A stretch of 64,000 bases of DNA. Origin: CAWCDJ01 sp963836015. GTDB taxonomy: Bacteria > Acidobacteriota > Terriglobia > Bryobacterales > Bryobacteraceae. Made by a program: the position numbers and the translations under genes. Shown one piece after another: positions 1 to 9,040 of this stretch. Below the pieces are notes generated by a model, which was given only the letters and a program-made list of their open reading frames with translations, had not been told where the DNA came from and made no database searches. The number at the start of each line of letters is the position of its first letter. Within the stretch, counting starts at the first letter, position 1. The DNA is taken from the NCBI GenBank assembly GCA_963836015.1, contig CAWIIF010000015.1:1364001-1428000 (forward strand), written 5' to 3'.

Positions 1-1
1 G

Positions 2-679
2 ACGCAGATTCCTCTGAAGGTAGAGAACCGACTTAAAGAGATGGGCGTGGTAATAGAGTCAATCGAATTGACCAATTCACAGCCCGACTTCTGGAGTTCA
101 CCACCGATATCGTTGACACCTAACATAACCCTCCCGGAAATGGGGACGGTCACGCTGGATGGCCTCAGAGTTCGCCCGAATGCGGCTAGGGTTATTCCCA
201 ATACTTTCTTGAAGCTTAAGAATGACGCCGACACTCAGCTGAAGGTGAATATCAAATATGCAGCAGCGGCGGGCGGCAAACCGAAGAACCTGCCCATCGA
301 AATCAACGTACGCTTTGTCCCAACGTTATTTTACTTGTTCGCTGCGATCTTGGGTGGAGCACTCTTCGGCGCGACCATAAGCCTTATCAGTGCGAAACAC
401 CGGACTTCTGTCCACGCTTGGTTAGTTGCCTGTTTCACGGCGGCTCTTAGTGCTATCCTGCTGGAGCTTTTGGGCATCGTGCTAATGAGCCTAAACAGTG
501 AATTTAAGCTTTTCGGAATTACACTCGATCCATTTCAGTTTCCACAGGTGCTTCTGATGGCAGCTCTCGTAGGTGTGCTCGGGCCCAACATCTACGATGT
601 AATTGGACCGATGGTGGGTCGGGGAGGACCTAGCCAACCTAAACGTTCCGAGGCGACGGCTCCTGGAGGACCTGAATGA
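2..679 (+). CDS. Membrane protein with beta-rich ectodomain, 5' partial
   Basis: The reading frame is open from base 2 with no stop before the first ATG at 41, so the gene most likely begins left of the window. The first half (about 100 residues) is soluble and strand-rich. It is followed by three hydrophobic segments, roughly residues 97-118, 125-150 and 168-186 counting from the ATG at 41, and a short polar tail. The last codons overlap the start of the next gene (ATGA at 676-679), so the two are translationally coupled. I do not recognise the family. A stand-alone protein starting at 41 is possible, but no good ribosome binding site precedes that ATG. Confidence 0.6.
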   Translation, partial: TQIPLKVENRLKEMGVVIESIELTNSQPDFWSSPPISLTPNITLPEMGTVTLDGLRVRPNAARVIPNTFLKLKNDADTQLKVNIKYAAAAGGKPKNLPIEINVRFVPTLFYLFAAILGGALFGATISLISAKHRTSVHAWLVACFTAALSAILLELLGIVLMSLNSEFKLFGITLDPFQFPQVLLMAALVGVLGPNIYDVIGPMVGRGGPSQPKRSEATAPGGPE

Positions 680-1521
680 CGCTGAAACTTTCTGCGACTC
701 TGATGCTGACGGCGGCGGCACTCTCTGCACAGATTCGGCCCGTCGCGGCTTCGGCCCTGAGCGATGGTAAGCTAATCATCCTCGCTGAGGGCAACGTCCT
801 CGTCGTAGCCGACGGACGATCGGGAGAATTACAGAAGGTCCGGCTGCCAACGTTTCCCGACGGCATAGACATGACCGCCGGTGGCAGACTGGATGAAAAC
901 TTAATCTTCGTCGTAACACGGGGTCCAATAATTCAAATGTCGCAAGTCATTCGGTATTCAGCGCAGGGTCAGGAGCTGGGGCGTTGGAGTCTTCCGGACG
1001 GGTATCCCTCGGGGCTTGCCCTGGACTACACAAATAAAATTCTGTACATTTCATCGCTGCAGGGCGAATCGATTTACAGTGTGAATCTGAAGGGAAACGG
1101 GCCAATGGCACGCTATGTCGCTGAGGTGTCCGGAGCGTCTCGGTTGGCCTCTTTGGCATTGGATCCCTCCACCGGCCGGCTCTTCGTGGCTGACGTATTC
1201 TCTGGAAAGATCTACATCATCACACTCTCAACGCGCAAGAGTTCAGTCCTAGTCGAAGGCTTGGGCAACCCTTCGGCATTGGCCGTTGGCCACGGTGGGC
1301 AGATATTGTACATCGCCGACGCCTTGAATCGATGCGTCTGGACTGTGGGCATGAATGCGAATCGTCCAAGAGCATCTGCATTCTTGTCATCATCGTTCAA
1401 ACTGCAGGAACCCCTCGCGCTAGCCGTGGGTATCGACGGCACCATATGGGTAGGAGATCGATCATCCCGAGCGATCTTCGGGGTCGATTCCAACGGACGT
1501 AAGGTGAGAGTTATTCGCTGA
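676..1521 (+). CDS. Exported NHL/SMP-30-like beta-propeller protein
   Basis: 281 residues with an N-terminal signal peptide ending near the Ala-rich stretch at residues 20-26. The body is a series of about 40-residue repeats with the pattern of NHL/SMP-30 propellers: alternating hydrophobic strands with motifs such as LALDYTNKILYIS, LALDPSTGRLFVAD, LAVGHGGQILYIAD and LAVGIDGTIWVGD. Such propellers usually act as binding scaffolds or lactonase-type enzymes in the periplasm. No metal site can be assigned with certainty here. It overlaps the preceding membrane protein by four bases, so a membrane/periplasmic pair is likely. The substrate is unknown. Confidence 0.7.
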   Translation: MTLKLSATLMLTAAALSAQIRPVAASALSDGKLIILAEGNVLVVADGRSGELQKVRLPTFPDGIDMTAGGRLDENLIFVVTRGPIIQMSQVIRYSAQGQELGRWSLPDGYPSGLALDYTNKILYISSLQGESIYSVNLKGNGPMARYVAEVSGASRLASLALDPSTGRLFVADVFSGKIYIITLSTRKSSVLVEGLGNPSALAVGHGGQILYIADALNRCVWTVGMNANRPRASAFLSSSFKLQEPLALAVGIDGTIWVGDRSSRAIFGVDSNGRKVRVIR

Positions 1522-1601
1522 ACTACGCAACCCACTCGGACCGCTGGTCGCGGTAGGAAGGAGCCAAACCGATGGCATACACCCTGTCTCGGTGAGGCGC
1601 G

Positions 1602-1733
1602 CTCCAGCAAGTCATCGCTTTCGGGAACAGCCAGCGCCAGGCGGCCTGCGCGCGTCTGGTGCAGCGCCAGAGTGACTTCAAAAAGTATGTGTGGCCGGGG
1701 CTCGCCGCGCCAGCCGTCTGTGGGCAAGCCTAA
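1602..1733 (+). pseudogene. Fragment of a second copy of the exported protein encoded at 8494-9003
   Basis: In the frame starting at 1602, 36 codons align without gaps to residues just after the signal peptide of the minus-strand protein at 8494-9003. Twenty of the 36 residues are identical, including an unbroken run FKKYVWPGLAA and a near-identical stretch of DNA around 1677-1697. There is an in-frame stop (TGA, 1593-1595) just upstream and the frame ends at TAA 1731-1733, so neither the signal peptide nor the C-terminal half survives. I read it as the remnant of a duplicated gene. Confidence 0.6.
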
Positions 1734-2220
1734 ACGCCAACCCGGCACAGAGAAAGGCAAAAATCAAGGCGTTCGTCTGACGGCGCGATACTTTGGAGGA
1801 CCAGCGGATCCCAGTCATTAACGTCTAATGTTGCCGCATATTCGGTTCTTGAAGTCCGTAGTCTCCCGCTTTGCGGCTATCGGATCTCGTTGGAGCCTGG
1901 CCGATGGCGGCTCTGGTTCTGCGGCGACTTTGTATCACGATTGTCTTCCAGATTCAGCCGTGGCTGAGGATACTGGTTCTTTCGTAATCATCAGTGCTTC
2001 AGCGATGAAATCCGGTTGACTGTGAAGGGCTGTTAAACCAAGACGGCATAATCTGGGACTACACCGAATCAACAACTTACGGTCTCTCAGAAACCCCTTC
2101 CGGTTCGACCCCCGTCCGGCTCAAAACACTCAGTACAACTCCTCCCTGCGATTTGTACACCTGTTCAGCCAGCGAGAACAGTGTTACACTTCCACTGACA
2201 TTGATTCGAGGTCTGAACTA
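1734..2220. other. Non-coding stretch
   Basis: No convincing gene. A 63-codon frame at 1828-2019 has no ribosome binding site and no recognisable protein. A short sequence at 2097-2122 resembles a tRNA T-arm and 3' acceptor strand, but has no partner sequence upstream. The last 100 bases should hold the promoter of the GH115-like gene, but no clear -35/-10 pair was identified. Confidence 0.4.
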
Positions 2221-4341
2221 ATGCTCCGACCTTTCATACAAAGCCGTTGCGTTCCGTATGTAGGACTGGCACTTTGGCTACTCGGCTCCGCTCTGACGCC
2301 GGCTCAAACGGTTACGTGGGAGACCCGCCTTAGGGGCTCGTGGGTGCAAACCGGACCGCTTGCCCGGGGTGACGTGGTACTTGCCGGAAAGGACGGCGTT
2401 TGCGAAATCGTTGTGAGCGATGCCGAGAGCTCCGCCGTGCACCAGGCCGCCGAGTTCCTGGCCGGCGACATCGAGAGGATCAGCGGGGACCGGCCGCGAG
2501 TTGTGAAGACTCCGGGCACGGATCGGACCAGCATCCGGCTCGTCACACTGGGGCAAGGGGAGACGCCATCCTCGATCGATGCCGGGGCCCTGCGGGGGCA
2601 GTGGGAAAGTTATCGTATCGTGACCGCCGGAACCACCGTGTGGCTCGTCGGGTCCGACGCGCGCGGCACGGCGTTTGCTGCCTACACTCTTTCCGAGCGG
2701 CTGGGCATCGATCCCCTATACATCTGGACGGGCTACCAGCCCGAACACCGCGACCCGCTGGTGATGAAACACGCCAGCCTCGCGCAGGGTCCGCCGGCAT
2801 TCCGCTATCGCGGTTTTTTCCACGATGACGAGGACCTCCTGCCGCGCCCTTTCGACGCTAACGGGTACCCCCTGCAGACCGGCGACGTGCCGCTGGAATG
2901 GTACAAGCGGTTCTTCGAGACGGCGCTGCGGCTGCGGATGAACATGGTGGCGCCCTACACGCGCGTCCACCGGCGCTACGAGGTACAAAAGCTGGCGAGC
3001 GACTGGGGGCTCTACTACACCTCGCATCACTACGACATTCTGGTCTCGAATCCCTGGGGACTGGTGCGATTCAACCTGGCGGCCGAGCGAGGCGTACGGC
3101 CGGATTATGACTGGTTCACCAACCGCGAGGGGATGCTCCAGTTCTGGCGGGGCGGCGTCCTGGAGAACCGCGATCTGGACGTGATCTGGCCCGTCGGCAT
3201 GCGGGGCACACAGGACCGTCCCTTCGTTTTCCCGGCCGGGACCACGGATGACGAGAAGGCTCAGACCTTCCGCGACGTGATCAAAGACCAGGTCAGGATG
3301 GTGAAGGATCTGCTCCCGAAGGACAAGACGCCGCTGTTTCACTTCACCATGTATTCGGAGATGCTGCCTGAATACCAGCGCAATCCCGCGGCATTCGACC
3401 TGCCCTCCGATGTCATGATCGTGTGGCCGGACGACAATGACGGCCATATGCGTGCCTTGCCGAGCGGATTGGGGCGCTGGAAGCACGGTGTCTACTACCA
3501 CCTGGCATACCTCGGCGGCAACCTGACAAAACAGTTGACGCATACGGTAGGGCCCTCGGTCATCGCGGAGCAGTTCGACAAAATCGTCAAGTCGGGAGCC
3601 ACGGAGTACATGCTGGTCAATGTGTCCGAGTTGCGCGACTACGTCATGGGCGCCCGCATGCTCGCGGACATCACGTGGGACGCTCCCGCGATTTACGCCA
3701 CGCCCGATCCCGCCGGGCGCTATACGAAGTGGTGGTCGAGCGAGTATTTCGGCGCCGGCACGAATTCGGAGGAAGCGGCCAAAGCAGCCAATGAGGCATA
3801 TCACCAGTACTTCGCCTTGCTCGATGTGCCGGAAAAACTCTGGCAGGCGCCCGATGCGATCGAGGACCTGCTCGACCGGCTGTATCTCAAGGTGGCGGGT
3901 AAGGCGTACCCGCCGGTGGACTCCGAAACCATGGCCCGGATGCACTCCCGCAACCGGCAGTTGCAGGATGCTCTCGAAGCGGTGACGCGGGCGGAACGCC
4001 TGATGCCGCGCGCACAACAGCAGTTCTTCTCGGTTGCGGTAGCGCTCGGCGTGGAGGTGGCGCAGCGACAAACCAAAGCAGCGCTCCAGTTGGAAGAGGC
4101 GTTGCGCGCTCCGGATGCGGCTCGGACGTGGCAGTCCGTTCTGGAGGCACGCACCTCTCTGGAGCAGCTGGAGACGGAACTGGCGCGGGCCGAGTATCCA
4201 CCGTTCGACCGCTGGTACGAGGAGAGTTGGATCCGCCCCACGCTGAGCCGGAACAATCCGCACCGTCCGTACATTCAACTGCGAGCATTCATTTCCAGCG
4301 AAGGCCGCGGGAGCCTGGAGCGCGCGCCTCGCCGGCCGTGA
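2221..4341 (+). CDS. Exported GH115-like glycosidase (alpha-glucuronidase family)
   Basis: 706 residues with an N-terminal signal peptide (hydrophobic to about residue 27, ending at ALTPAQ). Several landmarks match glycoside hydrolase family 115: the FRYRGFFHDDEDLLPRPF block after an N-terminal beta domain, WPVGMRGTQDRPF in the barrel, and VWPDDNDGHMRALPS followed by GVYYHLAYLGG. Family members remove 4-O-methyl-glucuronic acid side chains from xylan. This protein is shorter than typical members (roughly 800-1000 residues) and may lack the C-terminal accessory domain, so the substrate is uncertain. It converges on a TonB-dependent receptor gene, which would fit uptake of the released sugars, but the two are not co-transcribed. 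Confidence 0.75.
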   Translation: MLRPFIQSRCVPYVGLALWLLGSALTPAQTVTWETRLRGSWVQTGPLARGDVVLAGKDGVCEIVVSDAESSAVHQAAEFLAGDIERISGDRPRVVKTPGTDRTSIRLVTLGQGETPSSIDAGALRGQWESYRIVTAGTTVWLVGSDARGTAFAAYTLSERLGIDPLYIWTGYQPEHRDPLVMKHASLAQGPPAFRYRGFFHDDEDLLPRPFDANGYPLQTGDVPLEWYKRFFETALRLRMNMVAPYTRVHRRYEVQKLASDWGLYYTSHHYDILVSNPWGLVRFNLAAERGVRPDYDWFTNREGMLQFWRGGVLENRDLDVIWPVGMRGTQDRPFVFPAGTTDDEKAQTFRDVIKDQVRMVKDLLPKDKTPLFHFTMYSEMLPEYQRNPAAFDLPSDVMIVWPDDNDGHMRALPSGLGRWKHGVYYHLAYLGGNLTKQLTHTVGPSVIAEQFDKIVKSGATEYMLVNVSELRDYVMGARMLADITWDAPAIYATPDPAGRYTKWWSSEYFGAGTNSEEAAKAANEAYHQYFALLDVPEKLWQAPDAIEDLLDRLYLKVAGKAYPPVDSETMARMHSRNRQLQDALEAVTRAERLMPRAQQQFFSVAVALGVEVAQRQTKAALQLEEALRAPDAARTWQSVLEARTSLEQLETELARAEYPPFDRWYEESWIRPTLSRNNPHRPYIQLRAFISSEGRGSLERAPRRP

Positions 4342-4344
4342 AGA

Positions 4345-4377
4345 GCGCCACTCCTGTTCAGGGCTCAGGAGCGGCGC
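4345..4377. terminator. Bidirectional terminator-like hairpin between converging genes
   Basis: The left arm at 4345-4356 pairs with the right arm at 4366-4377 over 12 bases with one mismatch and a 9-base loop. It sits between the stop of the GH115-like gene and the stop of the TonB-dependent receptor gene on the other strand. There is no long U-tract, so the call rests on the stem and its position. Confidence 0.5.
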
Positions 4378-4393
4378 CGGTGGAAAACGATCC

Positions 4394-7300
4394 TCAGAAG
4401 TAGAACTTCAGCGCTAACTGGATAATTCTCGGGTCGGCCGCCCCGTAGATACCTCCGAAATTCCCGCTGTTCCTGGATGTAGTGGGATCGTTGAACTCGG
4501 AATGGTTAAAGACGTTGAAGAACTCTCCGCGAAGCTGGAACCGGATCTCTTCATGCGACCGGAACGGGAAGAAGTTCTTGATGAGCCCGGTATCCACATT
4601 GGTGCGGCCGGGTCCCCGGAAGGCGCCTTTACCGGTGTTTCCAAAGGTTCCGATCGCGGGGAGTACGAATAACGAAGTGTTGAGCCACGGTAAGCAGGTG
4701 GCGGAGCCGCATCCAGTCCGGGAGCCCGCGGCCGCCGTCTTGCCATACTGGCCGGCTGGCCCTATGTAATCAGCCCTGTCGTTGCCCAGCGCCGTCAGGG
4801 ACCGGTCGGTGCCGGCGAGAAGGGTCATCGCGTCTCCGGTCATGTAACTCCAGATCCCCGACCACTGCCAGCCGCCGGCGACGGCACGGATGGCCCGGTT
4901 CGCTCCGCTTAATCTGGGCAGGTCCCAAACAAAGGAGAGCACGAAGCGGTGGGTGCGGTCCTGCCCGGGTGCCGGCCCGGTCTCGAAGCGGCCTTGATTC
5001 GGATTGCCGAACGGCATGCCGGATCCCTTGCTCGACCCGATATCAGTGATACCGCCATTCGAAGCCAGATCGATTTCCATCGCTTTCGAAAAGGTGTAGT
5101 TGCCAAGCAATGTGAGGTTCTTGAGCGGGCCCCTGCCGCCGCCGGGCCGCTTCTGAATATTCACCTGCAAAGCGTTATAGTCGGACATACCGGTGTTGTG
5201 GTTCTGGTAAATATCCGTGAATCCCTGGAAAGGTCTGCTGGCGTCTGTTCCGACTCCGATGGCTCTGGGGTTCAGATATACGTCCTGACGCAGGTGCACT
5301 CCACGAAGCCCCACATAGGATACGTTGAGCAAGGTGTCGGGCAACAACTGATGCTCGATCGTCAGGTTCCAGTCATATGTTGTCGGCGTTACCCACTTCT
5401 TGCCGGGCTCCAGCCCGAACACCGACACTCCCCCGGTAAAGGGTACCGTGGAGGGGACGGTCCCGAGCGTATAACGCAGGGGGAATTGCGCGGCAAACGA
5501 CGGAACGCTCTGTAACGGATTATCGAAAGGGATGAGGTTGTTCGGACTGGACGGTTCGGTCAGGTCCTGACGAAGGCTGAACGGCTGGCTGATCGACGCG
5601 TCGTTCAGGAAGAGACCGGGCAGCCGCGAAGAATAAAACACTCCTCCTCCGGACCGAACCACGGTCTTCCCGGTGCCGAAGACATCCCAGGCGATCCCAA
5701 GCCGCGGAGCGAAATTGTTGATGTCCGCAGTCTGTCCCGTATCGGGCATAGTTACCCCGGCATACGAATCGCCGACGAAGACCTCCCCGGCGGGAGCGCT
5801 GGGAATCACTTTGGATCTTACGCCGGCGTAGTACATATCCGGGCGGAACTGCTCGATACGGCCGAAGATCTCTTTCATGACGGATTGCGGCTCCCAGCGC
5901 AAACCCATCGTCACGGAGAGATTAGAGCGCGCTTTCCACTTATCTTCGGCGAACAGACCGATCACGTGCTGGCGGGAATCCGAATAGTCCCCCGAAGTCT
6001 GGCTGTACGAGTGCATATGGCCCATAACAAAACTCGCCAGCCCGAGGTTCGTCAAGGTGTCCGCAAATTGCCAGTTGCCGTTTTCGAAATCGGTATTGCG
6101 GATATTGGACTGGTCCTCCGCAAGATTGCCGCCGACCTGAAAGGTGTGGGATCCACGCGTCCAGGTGGCCTGATCGCGGATTTCGTAGGTGTTCCGTATG
6201 AACTTGGCGTCGGTGAAGTTGCCCAGGCCGAAGTACCCGTTGGTGATGCCGAACCCGCGAATGCCGCCTTCCGATTTGGAGAGTTGCTTGACGTTCGAGC
6301 CGAAGTCGTTGAACTGAGGAACTTGCCCGCCCTGGCCGCGGTCCGAAGCCGCCCGCACGAATGCCGCCACGAAATTATTGACGAAAGTCGCTCCCGGAAC
6401 CCAGGTGTAACCGGCCGCTGCGTTCTGCGTTTTTACCGTGGATCCCGGGACGTCGGTGAGCAGGTTTTTGCCGTCATATCCAGGCAAATGCTCGTAGCGA
6501 TCCAGGTAGTACCTGAAATAGAGCTTATCCTGACCACGCACCACTTTATCGAAGCGCGTAATGTACTCACTGAAGTTCTGTGCGGTTGGTAGTCCATAGG
6601 TAATGCGGCCATTGGCTGCCGCCTGATCGATCGGGAGGTACTTGGTCAGAGCCACGGCGACCGGACTGACCGGGATCTGGTTGTTCGGGAATGGATTTCC
6701 CGTGGTCGGATCAATGATCTGGATGACCTTGCCTTGGGGGTTCACCGCCGGGTTCGCGGTGAGGTAGTTCGAGAAATCGCCCCGCATGTTGGCGGCTGTC
6801 GGCAGGATGGTGTTGTTGGCGTTGCCGGTAGTTCGGATCGCGGTCCTTTGGTAGCCGAAGAAGATGAAGGCGTTGTCCTTCTTGATCGGACCGCCGATGG
6901 TTCCGCCGAACTGGTTCCGCTTCAGCGGGTCCGCCGTGGCGGCAAAAAAGTTACGCGCGTTAAATTCCCGATTGCGCACGAATTCGAACGCATCGCCGTG
7001 CCACTGGTTGGTTCCGGACTTCGTCACCACGTTCACGACCGCCCCGGCGTTGGTGCCGTACTGGGTATCGAAGCTGTTGGTTTGAACGCTGAATTCCTGC
7101 AGCGCGTCGGGAAACGGGAAAGGATTGTTGGTATTGCTCATCAGGTCCTGGTTGGAGCCGCCGTCCAGGTTGTAGCTGATCTGGTCCGGACGCGCTCCAT
7201 TGACCGAAATCGACTCGGCGCCGGGAACCTGTTTCGTGTCCCCCTGGGTCGTGCCGGCCCCGTTGCTGGAATCCACAGCGCCGGCCACCAGTCTCGTGAG

Positions 7301-7756
7301 GTCGGCGGCGTTGCGGCCATTTAACGGCAACTCCACCACGCGGGCCTGCTCGATCACCTGGCCCAACACGGGTGTGGCCGTGTTGACGAGCGTGGCCGTT
7401 GCCTCCACGGTGACCGTCTCTGTAGACGCACCCAGTTGCATTGGAATCTGCAGAGAGCCGTTCTGGTCGGCCAGGAGGGTTACCTCCCGGGCGTAAGTCT
7501 TGAACCCCTTGGCTTCCACCGCCACCCGATAGGACGCAGGGGGAAGGGCGGGGATCGTGAAGTGACCGTTCTCGTTGGTAGAGGCCGAGCGTTTGACCTC
7601 TGTCCCAATCTGAGTCATGGTCACGTTAGCCCCGATTATCGCCGCGCCGCTGGGATCCGTCACCGTACCGTTCATGGCGGCATTTCCGCCGCCCTGGCCA
7701 AAAGCAGTGGCTGCGATCAGGAAACACAAGCCGGATGTGACTGCTAGACGTCGCAT
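4394..7756 (-). CDS. TonB-dependent receptor, Oar-like, with carboxypeptidase regulatory domain
   Basis: 1120 residues. The signal peptide covers about residues 1-21. A carboxypeptidase-regulatory-like (Ig-fold) domain spans about 24-110, with the motif GTVTDPSGAAIIGANVT. A plug domain follows (ELPLNGRNAADLTRLVAGAV, then VVNVVTKSGTNQWHGDAFE), then a long beta-barrel ending in the aromatic C-terminus LKFYF typical of outer-membrane barrels. These receptors import large or scarce substrates across the outer membrane using TonB energy. Acidobacteria carry many of them, and substrates are rarely known. The start is well supported by GGAGG just upstream of the ATG at 7756. The convergent GH115-like gene suggests, but does not prove, an oligosaccharide substrate. 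Confidence 0.9.
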   Translation of the reverse strand: MRRLAVTSGLCFLIAATAFGQGGGNAAMNGTVTDPSGAAIIGANVTMTQIGTEVKRSASTNENGHFTIPALPPASYRVAVEAKGFKTYAREVTLLADQNGSLQIPMQLGASTETVTVEATATLVNTATPVLGQVIEQARVVELPLNGRNAADLTRLVAGAVDSSNGAGTTQGDTKQVPGAESISVNGARPDQISYNLDGGSNQDLMSNTNNPFPFPDALQEFSVQTNSFDTQYGTNAGAVVNVVTKSGTNQWHGDAFEFVRNREFNARNFFAATADPLKRNQFGGTIGGPIKKDNAFIFFGYQRTAIRTTGNANNTILPTAANMRGDFSNYLTANPAVNPQGKVIQIIDPTTGNPFPNNQIPVSPVAVALTKYLPIDQAAANGRITYGLPTAQNFSEYITRFDKVVRGQDKLYFRYYLDRYEHLPGYDGKNLLTDVPGSTVKTQNAAAGYTWVPGATFVNNFVAAFVRAASDRGQGGQVPQFNDFGSNVKQLSKSEGGIRGFGITNGYFGLGNFTDAKFIRNTYEIRDQATWTRGSHTFQVGGNLAEDQSNIRNTDFENGNWQFADTLTNLGLASFVMGHMHSYSQTSGDYSDSRQHVIGLFAEDKWKARSNLSVTMGLRWEPQSVMKEIFGRIEQFRPDMYYAGVRSKVIPSAPAGEVFVGDSYAGVTMPDTGQTADINNFAPRLGIAWDVFGTGKTVVRSGGGVFYSSRLPGLFLNDASISQPFSLRQDLTEPSSPNNLIPFDNPLQSVPSFAAQFPLRYTLGTVPSTVPFTGGVSVFGLEPGKKWVTPTTYDWNLTIEHQLLPDTLLNVSYVGLRGVHLRQDVYLNPRAIGVGTDASRPFQGFTDIYQNHNTGMSDYNALQVNIQKRPGGGRGPLKNLTLLGNYTFSKAMEIDLASNGGITDIGSSKGSGMPFGNPNQGRFETGPAPGQDRTHRFVLSFVWDLPRLSGANRAIRAVAGGWQWSGIWSYMTGDAMTLLAGTDRSLTALGNDRADYIGPAGQYGKTAAAGSRTGCGSATCLPWLNTSLFVLPAIGTFGNTGKGAFRGPGRTNVDTGLIKNFFPFRSHEEIRFQLRGEFFNVFNHSEFNDPTTSRNSGNFGGIYGAADPRIIQLALKFYF

Positions 7757-7969
7757 CTAACCTCCATAACAAGACGAGTGTATGGGGCGAGCGCCGATGG
7801 TGCACCGCCGTGCAACGGCTACCAAGGCCCTGCCATATCGTTGCTATTCCGCCTGGTAAACCCCATCGACCACCCCAGCCGATATTTGTTCGTGGGGTGA
7901 ATTATGTCATCCATTGGGAAGAAGTGTCAAGACCCCTGTGTGGTGTGACCCCGGGCTGGTGTGCCGTTT

Positions 7970-8260
7970 CTATTCCGGTACTCCTTGCAGATCGACCAAG
8001 GCCTTGCTCAAAGCCTTCGCTTCCTTTTGGGGCCATACGTCGCCATCGCTTTTGTTGTATTGGCTGGCGAATGCCCCGGCGGCCTTGACGAGAGCATTGA
8101 ACTTCTCCTCAAAAGAATGCCGTTGCCACTCTCTTTGACGCCGGTTGACATTGGCGAGCGCTCGCGATCGAGCCTCGACGACCAAGGGAGCCTGCTCGGC
8201 GGTCCTTATGGGATCGGCGTTGTACTGCATGAGAAGCAAGCCTACGATTAGCTTGAACAT
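7970..8260 (-). CDS. Small hypothetical protein
   Basis: 96 residues. The first 18 are hydrophobic, and the rest is a charged, helix-prone sequence rich in Lys, Glu, Ala and Gln (for example EEKFNALVKAAGAF and KEAKALSKALVDLQ). That pattern looks like a real protein rather than a chance frame. Overlapping plus-strand frames in the same place have less protein-like composition. No strong ribosome binding site precedes the ATG, so the start is uncertain. No family was recognised. Confidence 0.45.
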   Translation of the reverse strand: MFKLIVGLLLMQYNADPIRTAEQAPLVVEARSRALANVNRRQREWQRHSFEEKFNALVKAAGAFASQYNKSDGDVWPQKEAKALSKALVDLQGVPE

Positions 8261-8304
8261 AGCCGTACCCGTCCATCTTTACGGAACAAACTAAATCGTC
8301 GGCA

Positions 8305-8327
8305 GGATTTCTTTCCTATAGAAATCC
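8305..8327. repeat. Perfect inverted repeat in an intergenic region
   Basis: Eight-base arms at 8305-8312 and 8320-8327 are exact reverse complements around a 7-base loop that contains TAT. It lies 45 bases upstream of the small hypothetical gene ending at 7970 and 166 bases beyond the end of the exported-protein gene ending at 8494. It may be an operator or a weak terminator. The surrounding 8261-8493 holds no gene. Confidence 0.35.
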
Positions 8328-8493
8328 GTAAACCGCGCCTTGATCTCGTCGCGGACTTTTCGGAACCCTCTGCTCTCTGTGCGGTACAAGCTAGTACGCG
8401 CTGTCGGAACTGTCCCTCACCAGAGGCGTCGAAACACTCTCAACTCGGGACACTTATCCAACGCCCCTCATCTCTTTCCAATGCGCGCTCGAG

Positions 8494-9003
8494 CTACTTG
8501 TTAGCCCTCTGGGATGGGCTCACATAATATGTTGTTACCTTATAACCTCCATCATGCTCCAGAAGTCCCCCAACAAGCTTGATTGTTCGTTCCTGTCCGT
8601 TCTCGTCCCGCAGTGTGACCAGGGGTGGACCAAACACCTGAAATCCCTTGCCCGTCCGTTGGGCCGACTCCAAGTCCGCCTTGACGATCTCCCACTTCTT
8701 CCCGGCCAAAGCCGCGTTGACGTCGGTGATGCCGACCTGGCTCGTTTTCTGATACGTCGTATAGTACTTGTCGGCGCTGTTGTTCGATCCGGACATATGC
8801 GCAGCGAGTCCTGGCCACACATACTTTTTGAACTCACTCTGGTCGATGCTCAACTTGTTCAGGGCCGGCTGATCATTGGCCGTAAGGGCAGCCAGCACTT
8901 GCCGGAGCACGTCTTCAGCCTTCCCTGTGCCCTGCGCCATCGCAGGGTGGATGCCCGCCAGTCCCCCGGCAATTAGTAACATCCGCATAATGGAAATGCG
9001 CAT
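8494..9003 (-). CDS. Exported protein of unknown function
   Basis: 169 residues from the ATG at 9003. I chose this start because a GGGAAAGG motif lies nine bases upstream and because it gives a clean signal peptide (MRISIMRMLLIAGGLAG, ending AMAQ). In-frame ATG codons at 9012 and 9039 are alternatives. The mature protein has a helical first half with the motif EFKKYVWPGLAA and a strand-rich C-terminal half. A partly matching remnant lies at 1602-1733. It follows the arsenic operon at a 37-base gap and may be read through from it, but nothing in the sequence ties it to arsenic. Confidence 0.7.
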   Translation of the reverse strand: MRISIMRMLLIAGGLAGIHPAMAQGTGKAEDVLRQVLAALTANDQPALNKLSIDQSEFKKYVWPGLAAHMSGSNNSADKYYTTYQKTSQVGITDVNAALAGKKWEIVKADLESAQRTGKGFQVFGPPLVTLRDENGQERTIKLVGGLLEHDGGYKVTTYYVSPSQRANK

Positions 9004-9040
9004 CCTTAGCATCCTTTCCCTATTTAGCTTTGATTCCAAA

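Noticed and set aside
1828..2019. 63-codon frame on the plus strand
   Set aside because: No ribosome binding site, odd composition and no recognisable protein.
2097..2122. tRNA-like 3' end (GGTTCGACC T-loop and acceptor-like strand)
   Set aside because: The T-stem has two mismatches, and no anticodon arm or matching 5' acceptor strand lies upstream. At best it is a fragment, and chance is likely.
2716..4278. 520-codon frame antisense to the GH115-like gene
   Set aside because: Shadow frame of a GC-rich gene. The sense protein has clear family motifs, and the antisense product is rich in Arg/His with no motif.
7961..8251. Plus-strand frame opposite the small protein at 7970-8260
   Set aside because: No ribosome binding site and less protein-like composition than the minus-strand frame, although the choice is not certain.
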